Shown: positions 21,078 to 33,491 of the stretch, in pieces
Layout: each line of letters starts with the position of its first letter
Position numbering within the stretch: position 1 is the stretch's first letter
Source of the DNA: Botryotinia globosa
Taxonomy: Eukaryota; Ascomycota; Leotiomycetes; Helotiales; Sclerotiniaceae
Direction: 5' to 3'
Assembly: GCA_014898425.1 (NCBI GenBank)
Contig: RCSZ01000010.1
Location: forward strand, 62,001-126,000
DNA length: 64,000 nucleotides
Program-made: the position numbers and the translations under genes
The notes under the pieces: model-generated
The model's input: only the letters and a program-made list of their open reading frames with translations
What the model was told of the DNA's origin: nothing
Databases searched by the model: none

Positions 21078-24000
21078 TTAAAACGCAACGTCATCTTCGA
21101 CAGAATCCTCATGTACAGACCGGCTTTCGCTGGAAGAGTCATCTTGCATCAAGCCACCCTCCTGCTGTGGGCTAACCTCTTGTTCCGGTTCAGTTTCCCG
21201 TTGTGAGCCGATCTTATCAAATTCGTGGTTTGGGTGTGTCGTATCACTTGTGACCTTGCATTTTTCACAAAAATCAAAGTTTGCGCAGTTTTCACAATGG
21301 AAACGGAAGCCACGAATCTTTAATGTGTGAATTAGTAAAGATCTAGATTAATACACTTATTTCGTTTACTCACCTTACAATTGCATCCATCGCAGCGAAA
21401 TGACACGTGTAAAAAACCTGCGTAGGGCAGAGCTTCGTTGGGAATAGATGATGGCTTGAGGAACTTCACAATTTTGCTGTGCCCGTTATAGCTTGCGATT
21501 TGTCGTGGAGTCCAATTTTTAATTGATTCTTTTACTTTGGCATCCGAGCGAGCGTCTACTTCAAGAAGCATTTGTACAACTTCCAAGTTGCCAGCCTGCG
21601 CAGCCCAGTGTAGGGGAGTCCAACCATTGATGTCTTTCCGGTGATAGTCGTTACCAGAGGGAGAGAAACGATCTATTAGGTAAGATATCATATCGATCGA
21701 TCTGCTGACAAAAGCGTGATGTAAGAGGTCCCGATCCTGTAGATCATGGAAATTTGGTCTGATCAGATGCAATCCTTCGGAACTTTCTTTGATCAGCTTT
21801 TTAAGTAGGGATAAAGCACCGATTTGTGCTGCGAACTGGAATCCGGTTCTTCCTTGCATGTCTCTAGATTCGGCACTAGCACCGAAAGATAAAAGATGAT
21901 CTACAATGTTCTCGGCTCCCCACCGAATAGCTTCTTGCAGGGCATTTCTAGCATGCTTCTTTTCCCTTTCAGGTTTTGCACCTGCCTCCAATGACAACAG
22001 CACAAGTTCCTCGTCTTCTGCATAAACCGCTTGCAACAAGAACATTCGTTGATAATTGCCCCATTCCTGTTCTATATTGGCTCCTTTACTCAGAAGTAAT
22101 CTGATGATATCCATATTCCTATAGATACTCGCTAGCGCTAACGGTGTTTCGTTTGAATAGTTTGCTGCATTGACATCCGCTCTCGTCTCCAAAAGTAACT
22201 TTGTGATATTTTCATTTCCATTGCGAGTAGCCCATAACAGTGGTGTCTCACCTGTGTTGGATGCGATATTTGGATCCGGCATCCAACTTAAAAGCAAGCA
22301 GGTGATGCTTTCATTGTTGTAACGAACTGCTAACAGAAGTGGCGTTTCTTTCATTCCATTTGTTATGTTGATATTTGCTTCTGCGCGTAAAAGGCATTCC
22401 GTGATTTCATAAAATTCATGGCGAATCGCCAACAAAAGCGGTGTCTCCCCAGCATCATCCATCGCATTTATATCCACTCGATTCATTAATAGCAGCTTTA
22501 CAATCCGTAAAAAGCCCCTCCTAGTTGCTTCTTGTAAAGCTGTCGATCGACTGACGGCGTCTTGTGCGTTGGGATCCACAACCAGATCTAACAATTGCTC
22601 CATGAGCTCAAAATTACCAGTTTTGCACGCCAAAGTCATTGCAAAGTCGAGCTGCTCCATGTATTGGGTTTTACTCGAGACGCGCTTAACTTCTTCACCG
22701 AGTAGAAAATTCACGACTTTCGGGTGTTCGCATTTCAATGCCCAGATAAATGGAGTCCAGTCGTCTGTGTCTTGGGCCTCCATTCTAGCACCGAAATCCA
22801 AAAGAAGTTTGACTATTTCGAGGTTGCCATTTTTAGCAGCGAAAGAGAGCGCCGTCTGCTCGTACATGCCACTCCTCTTCTCGAGTTCGGCACCATGTTC
22901 AATTAAAACCTTGACACACTCTGTGTGCCCACATGTCACTGCATAGCAGAGAAGACTATCTCCGTCAGTTTCAACATCATTGGAGTCCGCACCATTGGCA
23001 AGGAAAAGTTTTATTGCCTCGTGTCTACCATTTTCGACGGCAACAAACATAGGTGAATTTTTTGTCATAGGCTCATTTCTTAGAGTAACACCGCTGTTTA
23101 TGAGTTGCGTTAAGATATTCAGGTTGCCGCTCTCTGCTCCCCAAGAAAGAGCTGTGCGTCCATTCACATCTCGGAGAAATTTATCAACGCCAACTACAAG
23201 AAGCTTTTTGACTCCAAGGTCGTATCCTTCAGATGCTGCTAGCATGAGTGCAGTAATGCCTTGACGATCGGGTAGATTAACATGTGGTGATGGTTTCGAA
23301 GGAGAAGAATTATTGCTAGGCCTCCACCGCCACAGTATCTTATCTATCATCTTTTCAGACTTAGCATGCACTGCTAGGTGGAGAATTGATCGTCCATTAT
23401 TTGTATTAAGTTGGCTGGTGTCTATCGCGATTTCCTTCGAGTCAATGACAAATTCGAAAGGTGTCTTAAAGTTGTTTTCAACAGCCCAGAGCAATAGTTT
23501 TCCGCCGTCGACAGTTAAATTTTCTTTCCTCAATAGTGTTTTGATTACCGAAGCTAGCTGTTCTTCTTTCGAAGGTATTTTCGCCTTCCCAGCTTCTTTC
23601 GGCTTCTTAGCTTTCTCATCGACAACAACTTTGCCGTTTGAATTGTCTGGATTATCCCAGTGTTCAATTTCCAGGATTCCACCCAGAATATCTACAAGGT
23701 GACTGGGCTCTTCACTGAGGTCTGGTCCCGGCAAAGAAGGGCTCTTCATTTTCTGCTCCATCTCAACAGCCACGTTTAAAGCTTTTTTGCCGTCTTTGTC
23801 TTTGATCGCAACACTTGCCTCTTTGTTGATAAGCATTTCGATGATCTCGGCTCTATCAGTAGATCTATCAGTGTTTATGCCCCTCACTGCAACGTGCAGT
23901 GCAGTCCGTCCAAGTCGGTTCTGCGCGTTGAGATCCTGGGCGCTGATGACTTTTTTGAGCAGTATTTCCAAAATTTCTGAATTTCCACCGAGAGCTGCAA

Positions 24001-27000
24001 AGTGTAAAGGAGTCATGCCCGAATAATCTTTGAAATTTAGTGTCTTTTCATGGATCTCCAATTCCAGAAGTAATTTAGTAGCTTTGACATTTCTTGTTTT
24101 CACAGCCCAATGTAATGGAACTAGGCCATCTTTCCCTTGTAAAGGTTCAGCTCCGGCTTCCAAGAGTTTTTTGATGATTTCTTCTGCATTATCTTGTTTC
24201 AAGTCGTCCTTTTGTTTCATAACGGCGTAGTGCAGGGGAGTACGGCCGGCAAGGTCAAAGTTATTGACTAGCTCTCTCTTCTTCTTCACTAATTTCTGTA
24301 CTGCTTCCAAAGAATAGATCACTGCGTAGTGTAGAGGTGTCCAACCAAGTATATCAGCAGTATTTAGGAATTTCTCCATGTGTCCACCCAGAATAAACTT
24401 TTCGTTATCGATGATTTTTCTGTGTAAAATTGTCTGCCCGTTTCTTGCCGATCCTTTAACCTTGTTTTTGGTTATATGGTCTAGCAAGCCTGCCTTTCCA
24501 AAGTTCTTGAGCCGACCTTGCTTTGCATAAAGTGACTGCAGCATATCTAGACATGTTTTGTGTTTAGATCTCAAGATAGCGACCAATATTCTTTTACTCT
24601 TCTCCAAATTTCCATCAGATCTTTCCATGTATTTCTTAGTTTCTGAGGCAGATGTAGCAGTCACAAGGAAGTCAACGGCTGTGCTGACTACTTTGTATAC
24701 AAAATTCCCCTCTGGTGGTAGATCGTCGCACAGTTTCAGTAATTTTGCATAAAGATTGCAAGCAATATCTCGATGGCCCAGTTCGTTATCGTTGGCCTTT
24801 TTTCTTACCGTGTCCACTATGTCTTCGTTAGGGAGTTTGTCAGAATAGCTAAGTGGGGGTATTATCAGTGAATTGGCGTCTTCCAACGTTCCCAGGCCAG
24901 AACTCTCGACGGCATTGGTCATTTGCTTGATTGTTTTGTTGGTCAATCGTAAAGAATTCCAGTTCGGGTGCTTCTCATTTAGTCTGAGCTTATCATCCCT
25001 TGGTAACACAACCTCTGTTTGGTGTTTATTTTCTATCTCAGTTAGCGGCAAGGAATCTACAACAGCCCACAAAAAGGTTGAAAAAATATGTTGAGCGAGA
25101 AATTTCTCCTTCGAAACATTGGCGATCATGGCATAGTAAAAGGATTTTGGGAAATGTGCTCCCTTGGTAGTCTTGTTGTGGTCGAGTTCTGCTATTTGAA
25201 ATGTTAGAAATGTTAGAAAATTGCCGAGTATTTGTGCTATCCCGGAATAACCATTGGAGCCCTCTTGATGTATATGACTAGTGCCCAATGTCGAGTAGGC
25301 TGAGGGTGAGAAAATAGAGAAAATGTTGGGTTTACCTGGTAGACAAAAACCCATGCTGAGACATTCTGAATCATTTTGATCATCCCATGAAAACTCACCA
25401 AGTGCTTCAGCACTCTCAATACCGGCCCACCACGTCATATCTCTTTTGAGTGAAGATCTTGAGTGGCCGATGACCCGTCGAAAGGAGTGTAAATCACGAG
25501 AAATATTCTCCGTGTTATTCCGAGCATGGTCATCGCTCTGACGATTGTAACTAAAATGATACATCCACAACGAAAGAACTGACTCAATGTCTTTGGCGGA
25601 GACTCTCCATGCGCTTCGTTCTTCTTTTTCCTTTTTTATCGTCGCGTGAAGTTTAATTTTTTGGGTGACGGTGTCTTCACCTGTCCCAATCTTTACATCT
25701 ATGAGCCAATGAAAAGTAGAATCCGGCCATCCTTTGAATATACTCATGATTATTTCGATTGCTGAAGCCGCAGAGGCAGCGCTGGCTTTTATCACCGGAT
25801 CAGACCAACCAGTGAGCTCTCGAAGACGAGTCCGTACCTTGAGAACCTTCTGAGCCCTGAAACTTTTTTCATTGGTTTCCCAACAGTCAGTGAGCTCCTG
25901 TAGACGTTTTCGAATGCGTACGAATTTCTGCATCATCGGCTTATTCTTAGCAGGGTCCCAAGAAGCAGTGAGCATTTGGAGACATTCTTCTATGAGAGTT
26001 TTAGGCGTTGCTCTAGACCCTTGGATATTTCCGTGGGATTTAGGTATTGTCGAGTCAGAAGTATTTGGTTCCACCTGGACAGGGATTTCTCGGCTACCGA
26101 CGCATATGTTGGTAAGTCGAAATGTTGGTAATTCACTTGGGCGTGTTTCTGGCCCAACAGTCAACTCTCGAATTTTTTTCCGTATTTTAACAATTTCCTG
26201 AATTATCGACTCATTGGTGATGGGCATCAATTTGGAAGTCACTTGAACGGGTAAATTTATTTGACTGCAAACTTTCCACGAAGGATGATAAGGAGACGGA
26301 CTTGGGCGATGAACTGTAGATTTGCTAAGGTCGCTTAAGTACTTGTCATCATTGCCAATCTTGAGTGCAAGCCAGTCAATTTCATATTTCTCCGGAATCT
26401 TCTGGGCGATAGGTTTATCCAGCATACCACGGCGGATAATGGCACGAACAACAGTCATTATCATAATAGCAACAAGCTGTGCAATTGAACATGCCCAGCT
26501 GATGCCGCGAAAGCCTTCAAACTGCAATACAAATCCGATGATTCCTGTAGATGTCCCTATGATGCAGAGTGTGTTGATCCACTTGGAAGTTGACTCATAT
26601 GGTGGGATCTGTTTTGACGGTATAGGAGATTTGTGCATCGAACGAGAGTGGGAGGATCTAGAACTCCTATTAGATACAGTATCTGAAGGCTGAACTTGGA
26701 AGCTGCGCATTTGAAAAGCCCCTATTTTGTTGGGAGTATCTTCGATGATGGGGTGTGAAGATTCGGCACCCAGAGAGTAGTTGTCGCTGCGACAAGAGGT
26801 CATGATGAGTTCCTTTTCAATTCCTGCCATAAGCATATATGAATCGAAGGTCTGGTCGCTGACAACAAACCGCTTTTGAAGCCAAAAAATAAGGGATTTC
26901 CGGGACTCTGAATCACTCTTCTTTGCATTGGGCTTAATTGCTTCAAATGAAAGTTTGGGCATTCTTTCGCCCGCTCTCAGTGGAATTCTGGTGAGTTTTC

Positions 27001-28225
27001 CAAGAATTCTTGTCCATAAATGCTCATGATGTTCATAAGATTCATTTACACCCCCTGTTTCTACGTCTTCACTTGGTGCTCTGAATTTTGGTTGGTGACT
27101 TCCTTCGACCTGCTGCGTTGTGACATTGCCATCTGCCTTAATTTCCCACACGCACTCATCGGTGCTCTCTCCAATGACTAGGGCGCAAATACCCATTCCG
27201 ATAACCAGCACAGCTGTCCCACTAGCCAAAGTCGGGAACGCATAAGCGCTTGGGCGTCCGCCTACCGCGGCTCCGAATCGATTATCGTAGGCAACAAAGG
27301 CAGAAAAAATAATGACTCCCGCCTGAAGAATTATACCTAGAACGGCAGCGACAAACAGTTCTCCTCTGTTTTGCTTAGGATGTATATTTAAAGAAATATT
27401 CGGAGCTTGATCCAAGCCGTCGTTTTCAAAATGACCCTCTTCGGAATTGGTTCCTCCAGACATGTTGTTGTGTGAATCGTTGTTAGGGGTTTTTGATACA
27501 CTTGTTCTTTTCCAAGGCTTTTGTGTCTCTTTTCGCCGTAGTTCCCTTAGTTTATCGATGAGTACACTTGTTCTTTTCCACAGCTTCAGTGCCTTTCCTC
27601 GCCATAGTTCCCTTACTATATCGATGAATGGATTACTATATGCTTTTGAAAGCATCGAACGTGTCATTTTCAAATCAAATCAAGACACAGGATCCAAACA
27701 TACCTTTTCTTGTGATAACTTTTTCTTTTTCAGCATCAGACAAAGTGAAGAGACCCAATTTCTCTGGAGGACCACGTCCCTCCAGAAAGAGAATTTGTTT
27801 AACTTCGCCTTTCCCCATAGTCCGGACTATGTTGTGTCCATTCCATAGCTCAGATACCTCATGTGAAGTTGAGGACATGAAATCAAGCTCTGCAGAGGCT
27901 CGATTCTCTCGTGCACGACCGATCAAAGCTTTCAGCTGCGGTGGACCGCCAACGCGAATGGCGCCTATAATAGCAGTAATGATGCCCAATGGAGCCATGG
28001 CGAAGATTATGTGGTCAAGCCATGTGAAAGATTCTCTCAGGAATTGTTGGGCAAAAGTTTCGCCAAACAAGGCCAGAAGCCTGAGATTGTATCAGCGATG
28101 GAACTTTATGCTCGAACTTCCAATACTTACGGCCCTAGGTCCGAGAAGAGATTGTTCGTGACATCTGTACCATCTGCACCGGCTCGCGAGGCTAGAAACA
28201 GTAGCAAAAAGATATTGCGCTGCAT
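21078..28225 (-). CDS. Giant membrane protein with ankyrin repeats and C-terminal ZZ zinc finger
   Basis: Exons 28131..28225, 27704..28080, 21374..27615 and 21078..21317 give 2,317 residues; all four phases agree. The N-terminus is a signal-like stretch (MQRNIFLLLFLASRAGADG) followed by NLFSDLGPLLALFGETFAQQ and a first membrane segment (IIFAMAPLGIITAIIGAI, about 60). These are typical of a fungal family of membrane ankyrin proteins. More hydrophobic segments lie near 240, 275 and 520-570. A long middle region is followed by some 20 or more ankyrin repeats (about 1240-2200), with many G-x-TPLH-x-A or TPLLLA motifs. The last exon completes a ZZ-type finger (CDGC, CENC, CEKC, then HPNH) and an acidic tail. 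ZZ fingers bind protein N-termini or histone tails. A sensor or scaffold at a membrane is plausible but unproven. The exon at 27615 uses a TATAG acceptor chosen by phase. Confidence 0.85.
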
Positions 28226-30201
28226 TGATCCAATAGCTCTTTAAAGTCAAAAAGCGCAAGAGAAACGTTTGCTATTGGAAAAAGTAAATGAGAATTAAGA
28301 GACGAAGAAGCCTCGAGACTGATGGATAGCATGAGTATTAGGTATCTCAACACTTTCCATTCATGAGCCCTGCTCCCACCAGTACAATCACTAGGATCAC
28401 AATGAGGCTGACCTACCGATCCCCGCGCACCAAACCATTAGATGGTGTGCGGTTCATGTAAGTGCGGCAAGACAGCCTGCCAGGTTTGTATTTATCCATC
28501 ACGATGGCAAGTTCTCCATTGACCACAGATCAACATTCCCGGACTGTTCCGTTACGGAAATCTAATCAAAGTGTTAGAAAAACCCATCCCGCGCAGGATT
28601 AATTGCAGGTTGCCACATTTGATGGGTGTCGAATAGAATCGGTTCATGCTGCTGAGCTGTACTTTACAATATCCAGCCAGCCATGGCACGACGTGGTAAC
28701 TGGAATCATCAAAAGTTTCCCTAGGTAAGGTTCCATCCACTGCAATAATTCGATATTTTCCTTTGAATTTGAAATAAAATGTATCCTTCGATAAAAACTA
28801 ATATCATCAATCATTAAAAGATAACAATAATTATGATCTCTTAGATTTATTGATGATAACTGGAAGGTTGTATTTGATTCATAACTCTTCTCCCACGTAT
28901 ACATAGCCACACTCGCTCGCTCGAAGCCCGAGATCTCACGTGACGGTAAGCATTTATCACTTTTCCTGGTGGCTCTAGCTTTTAGCAGGAAGCAATCTGA
29001 GAGCTAGATGACACCCGGGTGTGCAACTAGTCACTCTACCTCGAGCCTGCTCAGCCGCAATATACATAGCAAATTCTCATTCGCCATCCCGAGGTCTTTC
29101 TGCAATACTACCCTCCCGAAACTACGGAATAGCAGGGTGTCCCAATCAATATTCTTTGATTTCCTGCAATAACATGACTTAATTATAACTCTACAATCAA
29201 AATCGGAAGAGCTTGCGATTAGATCTTCATATATATGGTGGTATGGAGAACACATGGAGCGATTTGTTTGATACGAGATTTTCAGAGGATCGTCGCAAGG
29301 GTAAATGGAAAGGCTGAACTGCATTGTTTCATTGACGCTTGAGGCTTGCGAGCTGTATTCTTCTTATCCGCACCAGCGTTGTTGAGATGCTTGATCTAGG
29401 TGTAGTAGCGAAAGGTACGGGTGTTGAGTGGCTGCGAGTCCCTACATGGTCATGAAATCCAGTAAAGAATTGCTTACTATTGAGACGAACTTCTTCAGTG
29501 TCTTGCATATTCATATGCCCTGCTTTCCCGGGACTTATCTCATCAGTTGGATAAGATGATGAGAGGTGGCGAGAAATACCTCTTCTTCTAGATGCATATC
29601 ATCTACGATTAATTCGAAAAATCACAACAGTACTAGCGTGAATGAATTGGATCGACTATGCAGTCGAGGCAGTGTCAGAGATCTCTTTCAAGATTCCAGT
29701 ACCGATTAGTTTCCTCAGTTGAAGAGTATTCGACACAGCCCTATTCGAAGAGCTCTGCACAATCCATCAGCATTTTCTCACTCTTTGCGGAGTTCAAATT
29801 CATACACGAGAAATCCGAAGAGAACATAGGAATTCTTTCCATTATCTTGCTTTCCCATACATGTCATACTTATTATACACACATAGATCCTCCTACATGC
29901 CCTTCCCATTCCAAACCCCCTCAATATTCTTCTTTCATGGGCATTGTTTTTCAATATATCAAAGCTCTATCTACCAATCCTACTTTCCTAGCCTGGCTCA
30001 GCCGGGTCAATCTATACCCAATCTTTCATCTTCGATCAAAAGTACCCATTAGATTGCATTATACAAACTCGTTGTGTATAATCTCAATACTACCTATACA
30101 GCGCGTGCCTCGATATACAAAGTCAAACAGATGAAATTACTCAAAGTGCTGCGATGTATGAGGTTAGAAGAATTCGTATATTTAATTAATCGCTGTTCGT
30201 A
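28226..30201. other. Intergenic, no gene supported
   Basis: About 2 kb between the 5' end of the ankyrin gene and the 3' end of the mannosyltransferase. Several open frames of 60-160 codons occur on both strands (for example 29031-29324 minus and 29658-30134 plus), but none shows a domain, a consistent start or an intron pattern. Confidence 0.45.
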
Positions 30202-31872
30202 TCATGTCAACTTCGGTATTGCAAAGACTTTAGTTTCTTGAAGACTCCAGTCATCTGCTTTCTCCAATCCCACTTCGACTTCTCCAACGGAAGTCTCATG
30301 TTTTCCCTCTTTGTGTATCGCTTTCGGTTCCAGCAACCCCATCAAATCCGCAAATCTATCATCTACTCCCTTGGCTACCTCTAAACTTCCTGCGATAATC
30401 TCCTTTACCTCTACACTCATATTCCTAATCGCTCCACCCTCCATGCACGCCGCATCCCATTCGTTTCCCCCTCGATTCCACCTCCAATTACCATCCAACG
30501 CCCACCGCATATCGCCCTCCACATCCATAAAAGTTCTCATCCCCTCATTATCACTCTTCATCCTCACCAACCCACCATTAAACCATAGCAACTCCCCCTT
30601 CTCATCCACATGCGCAATAGCACTCCCACAGACATCCTCCCTCCTTATCCCATCCGTCACATTCCATACATGCCCCCCAATAATCCCCCCATACTTCTCA
30701 GCAAAACTATATTCCACCCCACTCAACTCCATGCCCAACCAATAAGTTTCCTTATCCCCATGCGTATTGCGATACGTAATTATTTCTCTCACTACATATG
30801 TATTCTGCCAGCACGCATGCAATAATCCCATGAGAACTCCCAGTCTTCTCTTATCCAAAACCACCACTCCAGAATCCTGTTCTTGTCCAAAATTCTCATT
30901 CATCACTCTAGATTTGCGAAATGTGCGGCTAGGGGTATGATCTTTCATTTGCCAACGCCAGAATTCATGACGATATCTATATAAATTTTTGCCAATCAGT
31001 CTATCATGGAAGAATAAAGTCCCCGTTTCCGCATACGCAGCATGCGTATCCAAAATGATTTCCGGGGGCTGTAGAAAAATAGCATCAGAGTCGGCTAAAA
31101 TCACCTGTTCGAAGGTTGATGTCAAGAGTGCAAAAGGTTTGACAGCCCATTTACTCAATCCATCTGATAATTGCAGTGTTGTATCATCCAAAATCTTTGT
31201 TAAATCCAAGAAATCGATTGCCTCGATATTGTAAACGGAAAAAAGAGATAGAAGCGCGGAGCGATATTGAGGTGGAAGATCCGAATTGCCGGCATAGATT
31301 ATTTGTATGGGTAATGTTGATTTGAGAATGGAACGGAGATTGAGGATAAGATGGCATGTATACCGGAATGTTTCTATGCCTGTAGGTATAACGATCCCGC
31401 GGGAGCCGGGCACAAATGATTTTCTGAGGTAGGCGAAGGATGTGGGATCCTGGCTTGGCGATTCAGTTCCTCTCTGTATGAAAGGGAAAAGAGAGGTGAT
31501 GGTCTTCCCTACTAGTGCCTCGTACTCCAAAAATGCCGTGGTAGTGATTGGATTACCCTCCACACCGATTTGCATTAACCATTTTGCGAGAATTTGGATT
31601 CTTCTCCCCATTTCACCAAAGTCATCTTCTGAGACAGGTACTTTGATTAAATGGCGAGCGACAAGAGAATTCTCCGTGATCTCATATTCCGTGATAGGTT
31701 TCAGAGTCGATGCAGAACCCACATGGTGGAGAAATGAAGTCAATTTACATGTCCACAAGATACCAAGTATGCAAAGTAAAATCAGAGACTTGATATTGAA
31801 GTCTTTGTATCGGACTTGACGTGGTATTCGAAGTCTGATGAAAGTTCTGGGTAAGAACAGGCTTGAAAGCAT
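30202..31872 (-). CDS. MNN1-type alpha-1,3-mannosyltransferase (GT71)
   Basis: An intronless gene for 556 residues. The ATG at 31872 (MLSSLFLPRTFIRL) is used; the open frame upstream has no ATG. It is a type II membrane protein with a short cytosolic tail and one anchor (LILLCILGILWTCKL, about 30-50), followed by a lumenal catalytic domain. The GT71 features seen are QIIYAGNSDLPPQY, a WAVKPFALLTSTFEQVILAD segment, the metal-binding DSD (about 260) in ILADSDAIFLQPP, and QEQDSGVVVLDKRR. TYWLGMELSGVEYSF and the GELLWFNGGL end are also present. The family adds terminal alpha-1,3-mannose to N- or O-linked glycans in the Golgi, affecting cell-wall mannoproteins. It is divergent from the ABC transporter 1.6 kb away. 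It appears intact. Confidence 0.9.
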   Translation of the reverse strand: MLSSLFLPRTFIRLRIPRQVRYKDFNIKSLILLCILGILWTCKLTSFLHHVGSASTLKPITEYEITENSLVARHLIKVPVSEDDFGEMGRRIQILAKWLMQIGVEGNPITTTAFLEYEALVGKTITSLFPFIQRGTESPSQDPTSFAYLRKSFVPGSRGIVIPTGIETFRYTCHLILNLRSILKSTLPIQIIYAGNSDLPPQYRSALLSLFSVYNIEAIDFLDLTKILDDTTLQLSDGLSKWAVKPFALLTSTFEQVILADSDAIFLQPPEIILDTHAAYAETGTLFFHDRLIGKNLYRYRHEFWRWQMKDHTPSRTFRKSRVMNENFGQEQDSGVVVLDKRRLGVLMGLLHACWQNTYVVREIITYRNTHGDKETYWLGMELSGVEYSFAEKYGGIIGGHVWNVTDGIRREDVCGSAIAHVDEKGELLWFNGGLVRMKSDNEGMRTFMDVEGDMRWALDGNWRWNRGGNEWDAACMEGGAIRNMSVEVKEIIAGSLEVAKGVDDRFADLMGLLEPKAIHKEGKHETSVGEVEVGLEKADDWSLQETKVFAIPKLT

Positions 31873-33491
31873 TCTGCCCTCCGTCGTTCTGGTGCACCTC
31901 TCACCTAGATGCGAATACACAACCCAGTAGGTGGTGCTAGCTATAAGTACCTGAGAAAATTGGCCCGAATCACTAAATGAAGCCTTCCCCCGACAATTGG
32001 CGTGCTTTAATCAAAACAATGCGTGTTCGCGACGGAAATGATGGTGATAGGAAAGTAATGTATCAGCTAGCACTGGCTCTGCGAAAAACGTAACACTAAT
32101 AGCCTGAAAGCGACATATCAAACAAACCAAACGATTGTGTGAATCATGATTCGGAAGTTCTGAAAACCTTTGAAGTCGAAAATGTCAACATAGACACTAC
32201 AGCATCAAAACATTGAATTTTCCTTTGTCGTTGGAAGATGCTTTGGGCTTGCGCGTCTAGGCCTTGAAGCAGAAATTAATCCTTACCTGATTAGGAAAAC
32301 ATTCAAGGGTTTATGTGGAGAAATTTATGGGTCAACAGGACCCAAAGAAAATTGTAAAATGCTTCGGACTCTTGAGTAGCACGTGAGTAGCACGTGAGTA
32401 GCTCTCAAGTCAATGCTATCCAGAAAAACACAGGCGCAATGGATATAAGAAGTAGATTTCGATAAGGCGAGGAAGTGAAAGTACCTACATCGCGAACTTT
32501 GCCACCTCACAAACCCACGATCCATGGATACACCAAAAGTGGGTATCAACTCTTTCGAGATACACCTTGATGAGCCATTCTGATAGATTGGTAACCTTGA
32601 TGGGCTGTAACCTTTTTGACCCGTGCGAGCTGGAGTAATGATTCGTATATTGGCAAACAAGCTTGCTCCGTGTCACAGGATAAGCACTTCACAGTAAATC
32701 AAGCAAGAGGCACAGAATGTGTGGTAGTGAGACGGCTTTGGGACGGGTGACGACAGAAGAGCCTAACCTTACAGCTTCCCGAGCATTGCCGACACCTCTC
32801 TGATTCACGACGCGTAGCCATGTAGATACACCTGTCTAATGGTAAGCATTTCGTTGGGATCACCAAGGATGTTTTTGTTCCGAACGTTCTATTCAATATT
32901 TGACCTCGAGAGTATCTTGATCACTCTGTGTAGTCGGTGAGGTGAATATACCGTTAGGCACTTTACATCTGTAGACCTGACCCGACTGCATGTCGTCTAA
33001 AAAGTTTGTTTACCACTCTCTATCTGCCTCTCTTCACCGATTTATATAATCTCCACTTTTGGCGATTTCGATAGGACTTTAGCGAATCATGTCATCGTTT
33101 TCTTTTCCTCATTTAAAGCTAAACTCATTGAAGTAATTCTTACTCTCTTCCCTCTAAAGTGATTGGTCAGTTCTAGCGGAGACTTGCATAAATAAGTCTA
33201 GTCAGGAACCGTTAGACGTTTGTAAGCCCAGCCAGCAACCAGCTAGCAGCCAATCAATAGACCTCTATTCTCCACATATCTGATGGCCGCTTTCTTCCAT
33301 GCACAGCAACACATGATGATTCCTACAGACCGTCGACAAAACACACCAACATCATTTCTCATATCTTACCCAGCTTTAATCAAAAGTATATCTTCATCTC
33401 TCAAATGATATCACCGTAAAGCATTTACCTTTCCTTCTTTTCCTTTGCTTGTGAGAAGGGGCAAAGCTCTTAATTAGAGCAGTGTTTGGAG
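31873..33491. promoter_or_regulatory. Long divergent upstream region (mannosyltransferase/ABC transporter)
   Basis: 1.6 kb between two outward-facing genes. At 32374-32395 an 11-base unit gagtagcacgt is repeated in tandem, giving two CACGTG E-boxes (32380-32385 and 32391-32396) one helical turn apart, flanked by cttgag and ctcaag. CACGTG binds bHLH factors in fungi. A pyrimidine-rich leader precedes the ATG at 33492. No gene in between is supported. Confidence 0.4.

Noticed and set aside
28226..30201. Several 60-160 codon open frames on both strands
   Set aside because: None has a domain, a consistent ATG context or splice support; composition is AT-rich noise.
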